Source: Clostridia bacterium (GTDB taxonomy: Bacteria; Bacillota; Clostridia; Oscillospirales; Acutalibacteraceae). Taken from it: a stretch of 39,818 nucleotides of DNA. Location of the stretch: positions 1 to 39,818 of the forward strand of contig CAAEIM010000025.1 in assembly GCA_900755995.1 (NCBI GenBank), written 5' to 3'. Below are positions 33,530 through 39,818 of this stretch, in pieces; the first letter of the stretch is position 1; each line of letters begins with the position of its first letter. The notes beneath the pieces were generated by a model. The model did not search any database. It was not told the DNA's origin and worked only from the letters and a program-made list of their open reading frames with translations. The translations under genes and the position numbers were made by a program.

Positions 33530-35941
33530 TTGAAATATAATCATAAACCCGTTGAGGGCAAATGGCAAAAAATATGGGAGGACAAAGGAGTTTTTCACGC
33601 AGAAGATAATTCTGAAAAAGAAAAATTCTATGCCCTTATAGAGTTTCCCTATCCTTCGGGACAGGGACTTCATGTAGGTCATCCAAGACCTTACACAGCG
33701 CTTGACACAGTTGCGAGAAAGCGCAGACTTCAGGGCTATAATGTACTTTATCCAATCGGATGGGACGCTTTTGGACTTCCGACCGAAAACTACGCAATCA
33801 AAAACCACATTCACCCCGAAATTGTAACAAAGCAAAACATTGCACGCTTTAAAAAGCAGATTCAGTCACTTGGCATATCATTTGACTGGAGCCGAGAAAT
33901 AAACACAACTGATCCCGATTATTACAAATGGACTCAGTGGATTTTCATTCAGCTTTTCAAAAAAGGTCTTGCTTACAAAAAAGAGATGAATGTAAACTGG
34001 TGCACCTCCTGTAAGTGCGTACTTGCAAATGAGGAGGTTGTAAACGGTGTTTGCGAACGCTGTGGAAGCGAGGTTGTTCACAAGGTTAAGTCACAGTGGA
34101 TGCTTAAAATTACCGAGTATGCCGACAGACTGATTAATGACCTTGACCTTGTAAATTATCCTGACAGAGTTAAGGCACAGCAGAAGAACTGGATAGGCAG
34201 AAGTACGGGCGCAGAGGTTGACTTTAAGACAACTACGGGCGACACTCTCACAATCTACACCACAAGAGCAGACACTCTTTACGGTGCAACATATATGGTT
34301 ATTTCTCCTGAGCATCCGCTTATTGAAAAGTGGGCTGACAGGCTTTCAAATATTGACGAAATCCGTAAGTATCAGGCTGCGGCTGCAAGAAAGTCAGACT
34401 TTGAAAGAACCGAGGTTGCCAAGGATAAAACGGGCGTTCTTGTTGAGGGTGTAAAAGCTATTAACCCTGTTAATAACCGTGAAATTCCAATATTCATTTC
34501 AGACTATGTGCTTGTTTCTTATGGTACAGGCGCAATTATGGCTGTACCTGCACACGACACTCGTGACTGGGAGTTTGCCAAGAAGTTTAATCTTCCAATC
34601 ATTGAGGTAGTTAAGGGCGGCAATGTGCAGGAGGAGGCTTACACAGACTGCGCAACAGGCGTTATGGTTAATTCAGGTATGCTTGACGGACTTATCGTTG
34701 ACGAGGCTAAAAAGAAGATAATTTCATGGCTTGAATCAGAGGGCAAAGGACATAAAAAGGTAAATTATAAGCTCCGTGACTGGGTATTCTCACGTCAGAG
34801 ATATTGGGGCGAGCCAATTCCGATTGTTTACTGCGAAAAGTGCGGCTATGTTCCGATTGACGAGAGCGAGCTTCCGCTCAGGCTGCCTATGGTTGAGTCA
34901 TACGAGCCTACTGACAATGGCGAATCTCCGCTTGCAAAGATGACAGATTGGCTTGAAACCACCTGCCCTTGCTGCGGCGGCAAAGCTAAGCGTGAAACTG
35001 ATACAATGCCTCAGTGGGCGGGTTCATCCTGGTATTTCTTGAGATATATGGATCCTCACAACGACAAGGCTCTTGCTTCAAAGGAGGCAATTAAGTATTG
35101 GGCTCCTGTTGATTGGTACAACGGTGGTATGGAGCATACAACTCTCCACCTGCTTTACAGCCGTTTCTGGCATAAATTCCTTTATGACATCGGCGTGGTT
35201 AATACTCCTGAGCCATACGCTAAGAGAACATCTCACGGAATGATTCTCGGCGAAAACGGCGAGAAAATGAGTAAGTCAAGGGGCAATGTAGTTAATCCGG
35301 ACGATATTGTTGACGAATACGGCGCAGATACTCTCCGTCTTTACGAAATGTTTATCGGCGACTTTGAAAAGGCTGCTCCGTGGAGTCAGTCAAGCATTAG
35401 AGGCTGCCGCAGATTTATTGAGCGTTACTTTAATTTGCAGACAATTCTTACGGATACTGACGGTATTCGTCCTTCGCTTGAGGCAAATTTCCATAAGGCT
35501 ATAAAAAAGGTCGGCGATGATATTGAAAACATCAAATTCAATACAGCTATTGCTACTCTTATGGCTCTTATCAACGATATTACCGCAACGGGTGCAATCA
35601 CAAAGGAAGAACTGAGAATATTTACGATCCTCTTAAATCCTTTTGCTCCTCACGTCACTGAAGAAGTATTTGAAATATGCAAGCTCGGCAACGGAATTGT
35701 GGCTGAACAGAAGTGGCCTGAGTATGACGAATCAAAGTGCAAGGACGAAACAATAGAAATTGTAGTTCAGGTAAACGGCAAAATTAAGGCAAAGCTTAAT
35801 ATTCCTGTCGGAGCAGAGAAGGACTCTGTACTTGAAATGGCTAAGAGCGACGCTAATGTTGCTAAGGCGATTGATAATATGAATATTATCAAGGAAATTT
35901 ACGTTCCAAATAAGCTTGTAAACCTTGTAGTTAAGCCATAA
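33530..35941 (+). CDS. leuS: Leucyl-tRNA synthetase
   Basis: 803 aa. Class I synthetase. Seen: YPSGQGLHVGHPRPY carrying the HIGH-type HVGH near 47-50, the zinc-like CTSCK...CERCG region, the CP1 editing domain with TTRADTLYGATYM, a CPCCGG knuckle, the catalytic KMSKS in GEKMSKSRGN, and an anticodon-binding C-terminal domain. Start is TTG at 33530 with GAGGAGGA 7 bases upstream; no better AUG exists. No T-box leader is visible between rsfS and leuS, so it is probably transcribed as part of the upstream operon. Confidence 0.97.
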   Translation: MKYNHKPVEGKWQKIWEDKGVFHAEDNSEKEKFYALIEFPYPSGQGLHVGHPRPYTALDTVARKRRLQGYNVLYPIGWDAFGLPTENYAIKNHIHPEIVTKQNIARFKKQIQSLGISFDWSREINTTDPDYYKWTQWIFIQLFKKGLAYKKEMNVNWCTSCKCVLANEEVVNGVCERCGSEVVHKVKSQWMLKITEYADRLINDLDLVNYPDRVKAQQKNWIGRSTGAEVDFKTTTGDTLTIYTTRADTLYGATYMVISPEHPLIEKWADRLSNIDEIRKYQAAAARKSDFERTEVAKDKTGVLVEGVKAINPVNNREIPIFISDYVLVSYGTGAIMAVPAHDTRDWEFAKKFNLPIIEVVKGGNVQEEAYTDCATGVMVNSGMLDGLIVDEAKKKIISWLESEGKGHKKVNYKLRDWVFSRQRYWGEPIPIVYCEKCGYVPIDESELPLRLPMVESYEPTDNGESPLAKMTDWLETTCPCCGGKAKRETDTMPQWAGSSWYFLRYMDPHNDKALASKEAIKYWAPVDWYNGGMEHTTLHLLYSRFWHKFLYDIGVVNTPEPYAKRTSHGMILGENGEKMSKSRGNVVNPDDIVDEYGADTLRLYEMFIGDFEKAAPWSQSSIRGCRRFIERYFNLQTILTDTDGIRPSLEANFHKAIKKVGDDIENIKFNTAIATLMALINDITATGAITKEELRIFTILLNPFAPHVTEEVFEICKLGNGIVAEQKWPEYDESKCKDETIEIVVQVNGKIKAKLNIPVGAEKDSVLEMAKSDANVAKAIDNMNIIKEIYVPNKLVNLVVKP

Positions 35942-35994
35942 TTTTATTTTAATATTTATTTTTATTAAATTTTCCCTAAATTTCTACATTTCTA

Positions 35995-36023
35995 TTGACA
36001 ATCTCGATAGCTTATTGTATAAT
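35995..36023 (+). promoter_or_regulatory. Consensus promoter of rpsU
   Basis: TTGACA at 35995-36000, 17 bases, TATAAT at 36018-36023: a perfect match to the sigma-A consensus, 58 bases before the rpsU start codon. The leader would begin near 36030. Confidence 0.88.
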
Positions 36024-36047
36024 ATCAAATGCAACATATGCAAATTA

Positions 36048-36074
36048 CCCATGCCGGATGGCAGATGGGAGGGA
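36048..36074 (+). promoter_or_regulatory. rpsU leader hairpin overlapping the ribosome-binding site
   Basis: CCCAT-GCC-GGAT-GGC-AG-ATGGG (36048-36069) forms a stem whose 3' arm shares GGG with the ribosome site GGGAGGGA (36067-36074), 6 bases before the rpsU ATG. When folded it would hide part of the site, so autogenous or temperature-dependent control is possible. Inferred by eye from pairing only. Confidence 0.45.
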
Positions 36075-36080
36075 AGATAG

Positions 36081-36257
36081 ATGGCAGAAATCAGACTTAA
36101 GGATAACGAATCTCTTGAGAGTGCTTTAAGAAGATTCAAAAAGCAGTGTGCAAGAGCAGGCGTTATTGCTGAGGTGCGCAAGAGAGAGGCTTACGAAAAG
36201 CCTTCTGTAAAGCGTAAGAAGAAGTCCGAAGCAGCTCGTAAGCGCAAGTTCAGGTAA
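36081..36257 (+). CDS. rpsU: Ribosomal protein bS21
   Basis: 58 aa, normal length. Reads MAEIRLKDNESLESALRRF at the N-terminus, the conserved bS21 start, and ends in a Lys/Arg tail (KRKKKSEAARKRKFR). Small-subunit protein near the anti-Shine-Dalgarno region of 16S rRNA. It has its own promoter, a strong ribosome site and its own terminator, so it is a single-gene unit between leuS and aroQ. Confidence 0.96.
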   Translation: MAEIRLKDNESLESALRRFKKQCARAGVIAEVRKREAYEKPSVKRKKKSEAARKRKFR

Positions 36258-36266
36258 TCAAAAATA

Positions 36267-36295
36267 AGCGGACAGTCAAGAGCTGTCCGCTTTTT
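36267..36295 (+). terminator. rpsU terminator
   Basis: AGCGGACAG / CTGTCCGCT (36267-36275 / 36283-36291) with loop TCAAGAG and five T, starting 10 bases after the rpsU stop. Confidence 0.9.
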
Positions 36296-36326
36296 GTCAT
36301 TTTATCAGAAAATTTGGTGAACTATT

Positions 36327-36761
36327 ATGAAAAAAATTCTTGTTATTTTAGGTCCTAACCTCAATATGGTTGGAGTAAGAGAAAAAGGCATTTACGGTGA
36401 GGAATCCGCCAACAGCATTGCAGAGCAGATAACAGCGTTTGCAGACAGTGAAGGCTTTTCTGCCGAAATTTATCAATCAAACCACGAGGGAGATCTTATA
36501 GATAAAATCCACGCCGCAAGAGGAAATTTTGACGGAGTTATAATAAATGCAGGCGCACTTACACATTATAGTTATGCACTTCGTGATGCGATTGCAAGTG
36601 TTAAGCTGCCGTTTGTTGAGGTTCATATGTCAAATATCCACGCAAGAGAGGAATTCAGACACACATCTGTTATTGCTCCCGTATGTGCAGGTCAGATTGC
36701 AGGCTTTGGCAAAAACAGCTATTTTCTCGCTATTATGGCGTTAAAGGATTTGATGAAGTAA
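36327..36761 (+). CDS. aroQ: 3-dehydroquinate dehydratase, type II
   Basis: 144 aa. Shikimate pathway enzyme, trans-dehydration of 3-dehydroquinate. Seen: LGPNLNMVGVREKGIYG at 8-24 with the flexible-loop Arg and Tyr, the QSNHEGDLID block near 50-59, INAGALTHYSYALRDA near 72-87, VEVHMSNIHAREEFRH with the catalytic His, and GFGKNSYFLA. The stop shares one base with the start of the next gene (TAATG). No other aro genes are in the window. Confidence 0.96.
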   Translation: MKKILVILGPNLNMVGVREKGIYGEESANSIAEQITAFADSEGFSAEIYQSNHEGDLIDKIHAARGNFDGVIINAGALTHYSYALRDAIASVKLPFVEVHMSNIHAREEFRHTSVIAPVCAGQIAGFGKNSYFLAIMALKDLMK

Positions 36762-37840
36762 TGAACAGCTTGAGGACAGAAAGACTCAGAGAGTTTATAA
36801 AATCTACCGATACGGCGATTTTAATTAAGGACGAAATAAACGTGGGATATTTCAGCGGATTTCAGCACAGCGAGGGCGTATTCCTGCTGACAGGCTTTAA
36901 GGCGTATTTGTTGGTGGATTTCAGGTACTTTGAGGCTGCGCAGAAATTTGCTGTCGGCTGTGAGGTAATCTGCTTTAAAAGCCTTGCGGCGGATATTTCC
37001 GAAATTCTGAAGAAGGAATGTGTAAACAAAATTATCGCTGAGGCATCTGTTCTCACCGTAGCCGAGTACAATTCCTATAAGAGCCTGTTTGCAGAAAAAG
37101 GCATAGAGATTTACTGCGACAGTGAGCTTGACAAGGCAATTTCAAACATCAGAATTATCAAGGATAGGTCAGAATTTGAAAAAATTCTTACGGCACAGCA
37201 AATAGCAGAGAACGCATATACTGAGGTTTTGAACTATATTAAACCGGGTGTCAGCGAAAGAAAAATTGCGATTGAGCTTGAATATCTGATGAAGCGGTAC
37301 GGAGCAGAGAGGGTATCGTTTGACCTTATCACAATAACAGGCAAAAAGACCTCGCTTCCTCATGGTGTGCCGAGTGATGACGTTATTAAGGCGGGCGACC
37401 TGTTTACAACAGATTTTGGTGCGGTATTTGACGGCTATCATTCCGATACTACAAGAACTGTAGCCGTAGGCTATGCTACGGATGAGCAGAAAGAAATTTA
37501 TGATATAGTGCTTAAAGCACAGCTTGCCGCTCTCAAAGAAGTAAGAGCAGGAAAAAGCTGCTCGGAAATTGACAAAACGGCAAGAGATATTATAACGGAC
37601 TCAGGCTATGGCAAATATTTTGGACATTCCACAGGTCACGGAGTAGGTCTTGAAATTCATGAGGCGCCGAATGTATCACCGAAAAGCGATATAATTCTTG
37701 CAGAGGGCATGGTAATTACCGATGAACCGGGAATTTATATACCTGAAAAGTTCGGCGTTAGAATTGAAGATATGCTTTATGTGACCGAAAATGGCTGCAA
37801 TAACTTTGTAACTTTACCAAAAGAACTATTAATTCTTTAA
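36761..37840 (+). CDS. M24-family Xaa-Pro aminopeptidase
   Basis: 359 aa from ATG 36761, which overlaps the aroQ stop by one base; the longer frame upstream lies inside aroQ. Cleaves the N-terminal residue before proline. A creatinase-like N-terminal domain (1-130) precedes the pita-bread domain with all metal ligands in place: D in TTDFGAVFDGYHSDTTR (two Asp), H in GHSTGHGVGLEIHE, E in TDEPGIYIP and E in VRIEDMLYV. Cytosolic, no signal peptide. It is often found directly before efp, as here. Confidence 0.92.
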   Translation: MNSLRTERLREFIKSTDTAILIKDEINVGYFSGFQHSEGVFLLTGFKAYLLVDFRYFEAAQKFAVGCEVICFKSLAADISEILKKECVNKIIAEASVLTVAEYNSYKSLFAEKGIEIYCDSELDKAISNIRIIKDRSEFEKILTAQQIAENAYTEVLNYIKPGVSERKIAIELEYLMKRYGAERVSFDLITITGKKTSLPHGVPSDDVIKAGDLFTTDFGAVFDGYHSDTTRTVAVGYATDEQKEIYDIVLKAQLAALKEVRAGKSCSEIDKTARDIITDSGYGKYFGHSTGHGVGLEIHEAPNVSPKSDIILAEGMVITDEPGIYIPEKFGVRIEDMLYVTENGCNNFVTLPKELLIL

Positions 37841-37845
37841 AAAGC

Positions 37846-37874
37846 TTGCATTTTGCGTGTTTTTTGTGTATAAT
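37846..37874 (+). promoter_or_regulatory. Promoter of efp
   Basis: TTGCAT at 37846-37851, 17 bases, TATAAT at 37869-37874, starting 5 bases after the peptidase stop. It gives an efp leader of about 60 nt. Confidence 0.75.
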
Positions 37875-37941
37875 AACATACAACGCATAATAGCAAGGAT
37901 AATTCTGCTATAATTATGTATATTTTAGGAGGTATTTACTT

Positions 37942-38499
37942 ATGATATCAGCAGGTGATTTCAGAAACGGCGTTACATTTGAAATGGACGGACAGGTTGT
38001 TTCAATCATTGAGTTCCAGCATGTAAAGCCGGGTAAGGGCGCTGCTTTTGTAAGAACAAAAATCAGAAATGTTATTACAGGCGCAGTTGTTGAAAAGACA
38101 TTCAACCCTAATGATAAGTATCCGACTGCTTTCATTGACAGAAAGGATATGGAGTACAGCTACTCAGACGGTGACCTTTATTACTTTATGGACACCGAAA
38201 CATGGGAGCAGATTCCGATTAACAAAAATGTTCTCGGCGACAACTTTAAGTTTGTTAAGGAGAATATGATTTGTAAGGTTCTTTCTTACAAGGGCAGCGT
38301 ATTCGGTGTTGAACCACCTAACTTTGTTGAGCTTCAGGTAACTAAGACTGATCCGGGCTTCAAGGGAGATACAGCTACTAACGCTACTAAGCCGGCTACT
38401 CTTGAAACCGGTGCAGAGATTAAGGTTCCTCTCTTTATTGACGAGGGCGAGGTTATCCAGATTGACACAAGAACAGGCGAGTATATGGGCAGAGCATAA
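37942..38499 (+). CDS. efp: Elongation factor P
   Basis: 185 aa, standard length. Rescues ribosomes stalled at consecutive prolines. Domain I has the tip loop VKPGKGAAF with the lysine K32 that is modified in other bacteria; NPNDKYPTAFIDRKDMEYSY and the closing GEVIQIDTRTGEYMGRA are typical. Ribosome site AGGAGG precedes ATG 37942. No EpmA, EpmB or YmfI gene for its modification is in the window. Confidence 0.97.
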   Translation: MISAGDFRNGVTFEMDGQVVSIIEFQHVKPGKGAAFVRTKIRNVITGAVVEKTFNPNDKYPTAFIDRKDMEYSYSDGDLYYFMDTETWEQIPINKNVLGDNFKFVKENMICKVLSYKGSVFGVEPPNFVELQVTKTDPGFKGDTATNATKPATLETGAEIKVPLFIDEGEVIQIDTRTGEYMGRA

Positions 38500-38520
38500 T
38501 AGCTTTGCGGAGGAATTATT

Positions 38521-38994
38521 ATGAATTTAACAGAGAAAATTGCTTACATTCGTGGACTTTGCGAGGGCCTCAGTCTTGATGAGTCAAAGCCTGAGGTTAA
38601 GGTTATCAATGCAATTATTGATGTTCTTGACGATATGTCATATTCAGTAACAGATATGGAAGATCTTTACGATGAGCTAAGCGCTCAGGTTGACGAAATT
38701 GATCAGGATCTTGCAGATGTTGAAACTGAGCTTTATGACGATGATGATGACTACGAGTATGACGATGACGACGATTATGATGAGTTTGAGGATGATACCT
38801 TTTATGAAGTAACCTGTGACTCATGCGGTACTACACTGAATGTATCTGAGGATGTACTTCTTGAGGGCGAAATTGAGTGCCCTAACTGTGGAGAAGTTCT
38901 TGAGTTTGACTTTTCTGACATCTTCGACGGCGAGGAATGCGACCCCGAAAACTGTGAGGAGTGCAGTGCCAACTGTAATTCTTCAGAGGAATAA
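38521..38994 (+). CDS. CD1247-like protein with acidic stretch and zinc ribbon
   Basis: 157 aa, function unknown. N-terminal helical domain (NLTEKIAYIRGLCEGL) as in the CD1247 family of Clostridia. Then a coiled region, an almost uninterrupted Asp/Tyr/Glu tract (about 77-98), and a zinc-ribbon built from CDSCG and CPNCG, followed by an extra cysteine-rich tail with the pairs CDPENCEEC and CSANC. Directly follows efp (21 bases) with GGAGG, a pairing I recall from other Clostridia. Probably a cytosolic regulator or RNA/ribosome-associated protein; that is only a guess. Confidence 0.78.
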   Translation: MNLTEKIAYIRGLCEGLSLDESKPEVKVINAIIDVLDDMSYSVTDMEDLYDELSAQVDEIDQDLADVETELYDDDDDYEYDDDDDYDEFEDDTFYEVTCDSCGTTLNVSEDVLLEGEIECPNCGEVLEFDFSDIFDGEECDPENCEECSANCNSSEE

Positions 38995-39008
38995 TATTAA
39001 CAAAAACT

Positions 39009-39044
39009 ACACCTCTCGTATAAAATATCGAGGGGTGTTTTTTT
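39009..39044 (+). terminator. Terminator after efp and the CD1247-like gene
   Basis: ACACCTCTCG / CGAGGGGTGT (39009-39018 / 39029-39038) with a ten-base loop and seven T. It lies 15 bases after the stop; the yunB gene starts just downstream, so yunB needs read-through or a promoter not seen here. Confidence 0.88.
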
Positions 39045-39066
39045 GCTTTTTTATAAGAGAAAAAAT

Positions 39067-39705
39067 GTGAGATTTAAAAAGCTGAAGCGCTTTCTTCTTG
39101 CTTTTTTAGTTTTTACAGTAACAATTATCGTGTTTTGCGAAATTCAGCTTTCTGAATTTAAATCAGAATACATCAGGATTCAGGCGGAAATAATTTCTGC
39201 AAACGCCGTTTGTGAGGCTGTGAACAACAGTCTTAGAAGTATTAATTATGAGTACGACGATATTGCAGAAATTAAATATTCAAAAGATGGCAATGTGCAG
39301 GCTATTACTACTGATTCCTTTAAAATTAACGAGCTTAAAGCCGACATTATGCTCAGTGTTCAGCAGGAAATAGCTAAGATTTACGATAACGAAATTGATA
39401 TACCACTCGGAGCGTTTACCGATATAACCGCTTTGTCAAATTACGGACCTTTGATAACAGTTTCGTTTAACCTTACAGGAAGCTTTTCCTCTGAAATTGT
39501 CAGCACCTTTGAGTCCGCCGGAATCAACCAGACAATTCATCATATCAGGCTGATACTTACCTCCAAGATTATGACGACATCTCTCGATTACTCCGGTAAT
39601 ATGACATTTTCAACCGATTTTGAAATTGCACAGAGCGTAATTGTGGGTGTAACACCGCAGTATTGCGGAAACTGGTGCAAATCTATACACAAATCCGTAT
39701 CATAA
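39067..39705 (+). CDS. yunB: Sporulation protein YunB
   Basis: 212 aa from GTG 39067. A TTG at 39043 would put the start in the terminator T run and is less likely. One N-terminal transmembrane segment (about 8-25, LLAFLVFTVTIIVF) then an extracytoplasmic domain. Family features: IPLGAFTDI, NYGPLI, the highly conserved FESAGINQTIHHI, and IVGVTPQY near the end. In Bacillus it is expressed in the mother cell under sigma-E; its exact role is not known. Its presence suggests the organism forms spores. Start choice is uncertain. Confidence 0.83.
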   Translation: MRFKKLKRFLLAFLVFTVTIIVFCEIQLSEFKSEYIRIQAEIISANAVCEAVNNSLRSINYEYDDIAEIKYSKDGNVQAITTDSFKINELKADIMLSVQQEIAKIYDNEIDIPLGAFTDITALSNYGPLITVSFNLTGSFSSEIVSTFESAGINQTIHHIRLILTSKIMTTSLDYSGNMTFSTDFEIAQSVIVGVTPQYCGNWCKSIHKSVS

Positions 39706-39707
39706 AA

Positions 39708-39818
39708 CTTGAGAAATCCGCGTAAATTCTCAAAGTAAATGCAACAGTACGAAAAGAGTGGCATTAAGCTTGAGAAATGCGTTGAATTAAGTGTGAGAAA
39801 AGTGTAGAAAAGTGAAAA
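39708..39818. repeat. Short repeats in the non-coding tail
   Basis: CTTGAGAAAT occurs at 39708-39717 and 39769-39778 (61 bases apart), both followed by a CG and AT-rich bases. The first copy forms TTGAGAA / TTCTCAA (39709-39715 / 39727-39733). The last 30 bases repeat AGTG(TG)AGAAA three times with shortening. No gene or T-tailed terminator is visible; the feature may continue past the window. Confidence 0.4.

Overview
The window looks like a chromosomal segment of a low-GC Gram-positive anaerobe of the Clostridia, most likely a Ruminococcus bromii-like gut member of the Oscillospiraceae. The reasons are a secreted GH13 alpha-amylase carrying a dockerin (the hallmark of the R. bromii amylosome), the Firmicutes gene order rnc - radical SAM - smc - ftsY, a CD1247-type gene after efp, and the sporulation gene yunB. 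Strong TTGACA/TATAAT-type promoters, AGGAGG-like ribosome sites and T-tailed hairpin terminators are easy to see. Nothing indicates prophage, insertion sequence, CRISPR, tRNA or rRNA.

Layout. (1) 33-4465: a divergent DXS-like thiamin-diphosphate enzyme, then a ThiF/MoeB-family adenylyltransferase and a fused homocysteine methyltransferase / methylenetetrahydrofolate reductase, the last two behind their own promoter and a structured leader. (2) 4466-4991: a 526-base gap with a near-consensus promoter, about 340 nt of hairpin-rich RNA ending in a strong terminator, and a second leader sharing a 17-nt core with the thiF leader. (3) 4992-11734: a six-gene polyamine operon that should convert arginine to agmatine, N-carbamoylputrescine, putrescine, carboxyspermidine and spermidine, plus an aminopropyltransferase homologue whose usual partner SpeD is not in the window. 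(4) 12018-15131: the dockerin amylase, separated from the convergent tadA by two terminators. (5) 15236-16781, minus strand: tadA and a CPBP membrane protease. (6) 16870-18195: infC-rpmI-rplT behind a long attenuator leader, infC starting at AUC. (7) 18255-26524: SpoU methyltransferase, dprA, topA, trmFO, plsX, rnc and a radical SAM gene without a canonical start codon. (8) 26528-33506: smc, ftsY, rdgB, yhbY, nadD, yqeK, rsfS. (9) 33530-39705: leuS, rpsU with its own promoter and leader hairpin, aroQ, an M24 peptidase, efp, a CD1247-like zinc-ribbon protein and yunB. The last 113 bases are non-coding and carry short repeats.

Most of the window is housekeeping. The points of most interest are the two related 5' leaders and the independent RNA unit between them, the DXS-like enzyme that has lost expected phosphate-binding motifs, the SpeE homologue inside a carboxyspermidine-route operon, the non-AUG starts (AUC for infC, apparently AUU for the radical SAM gene) and the internal dockerin of the amylase. 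All functional assignments come from motifs and family knowledge recalled while reading; no database search was run.
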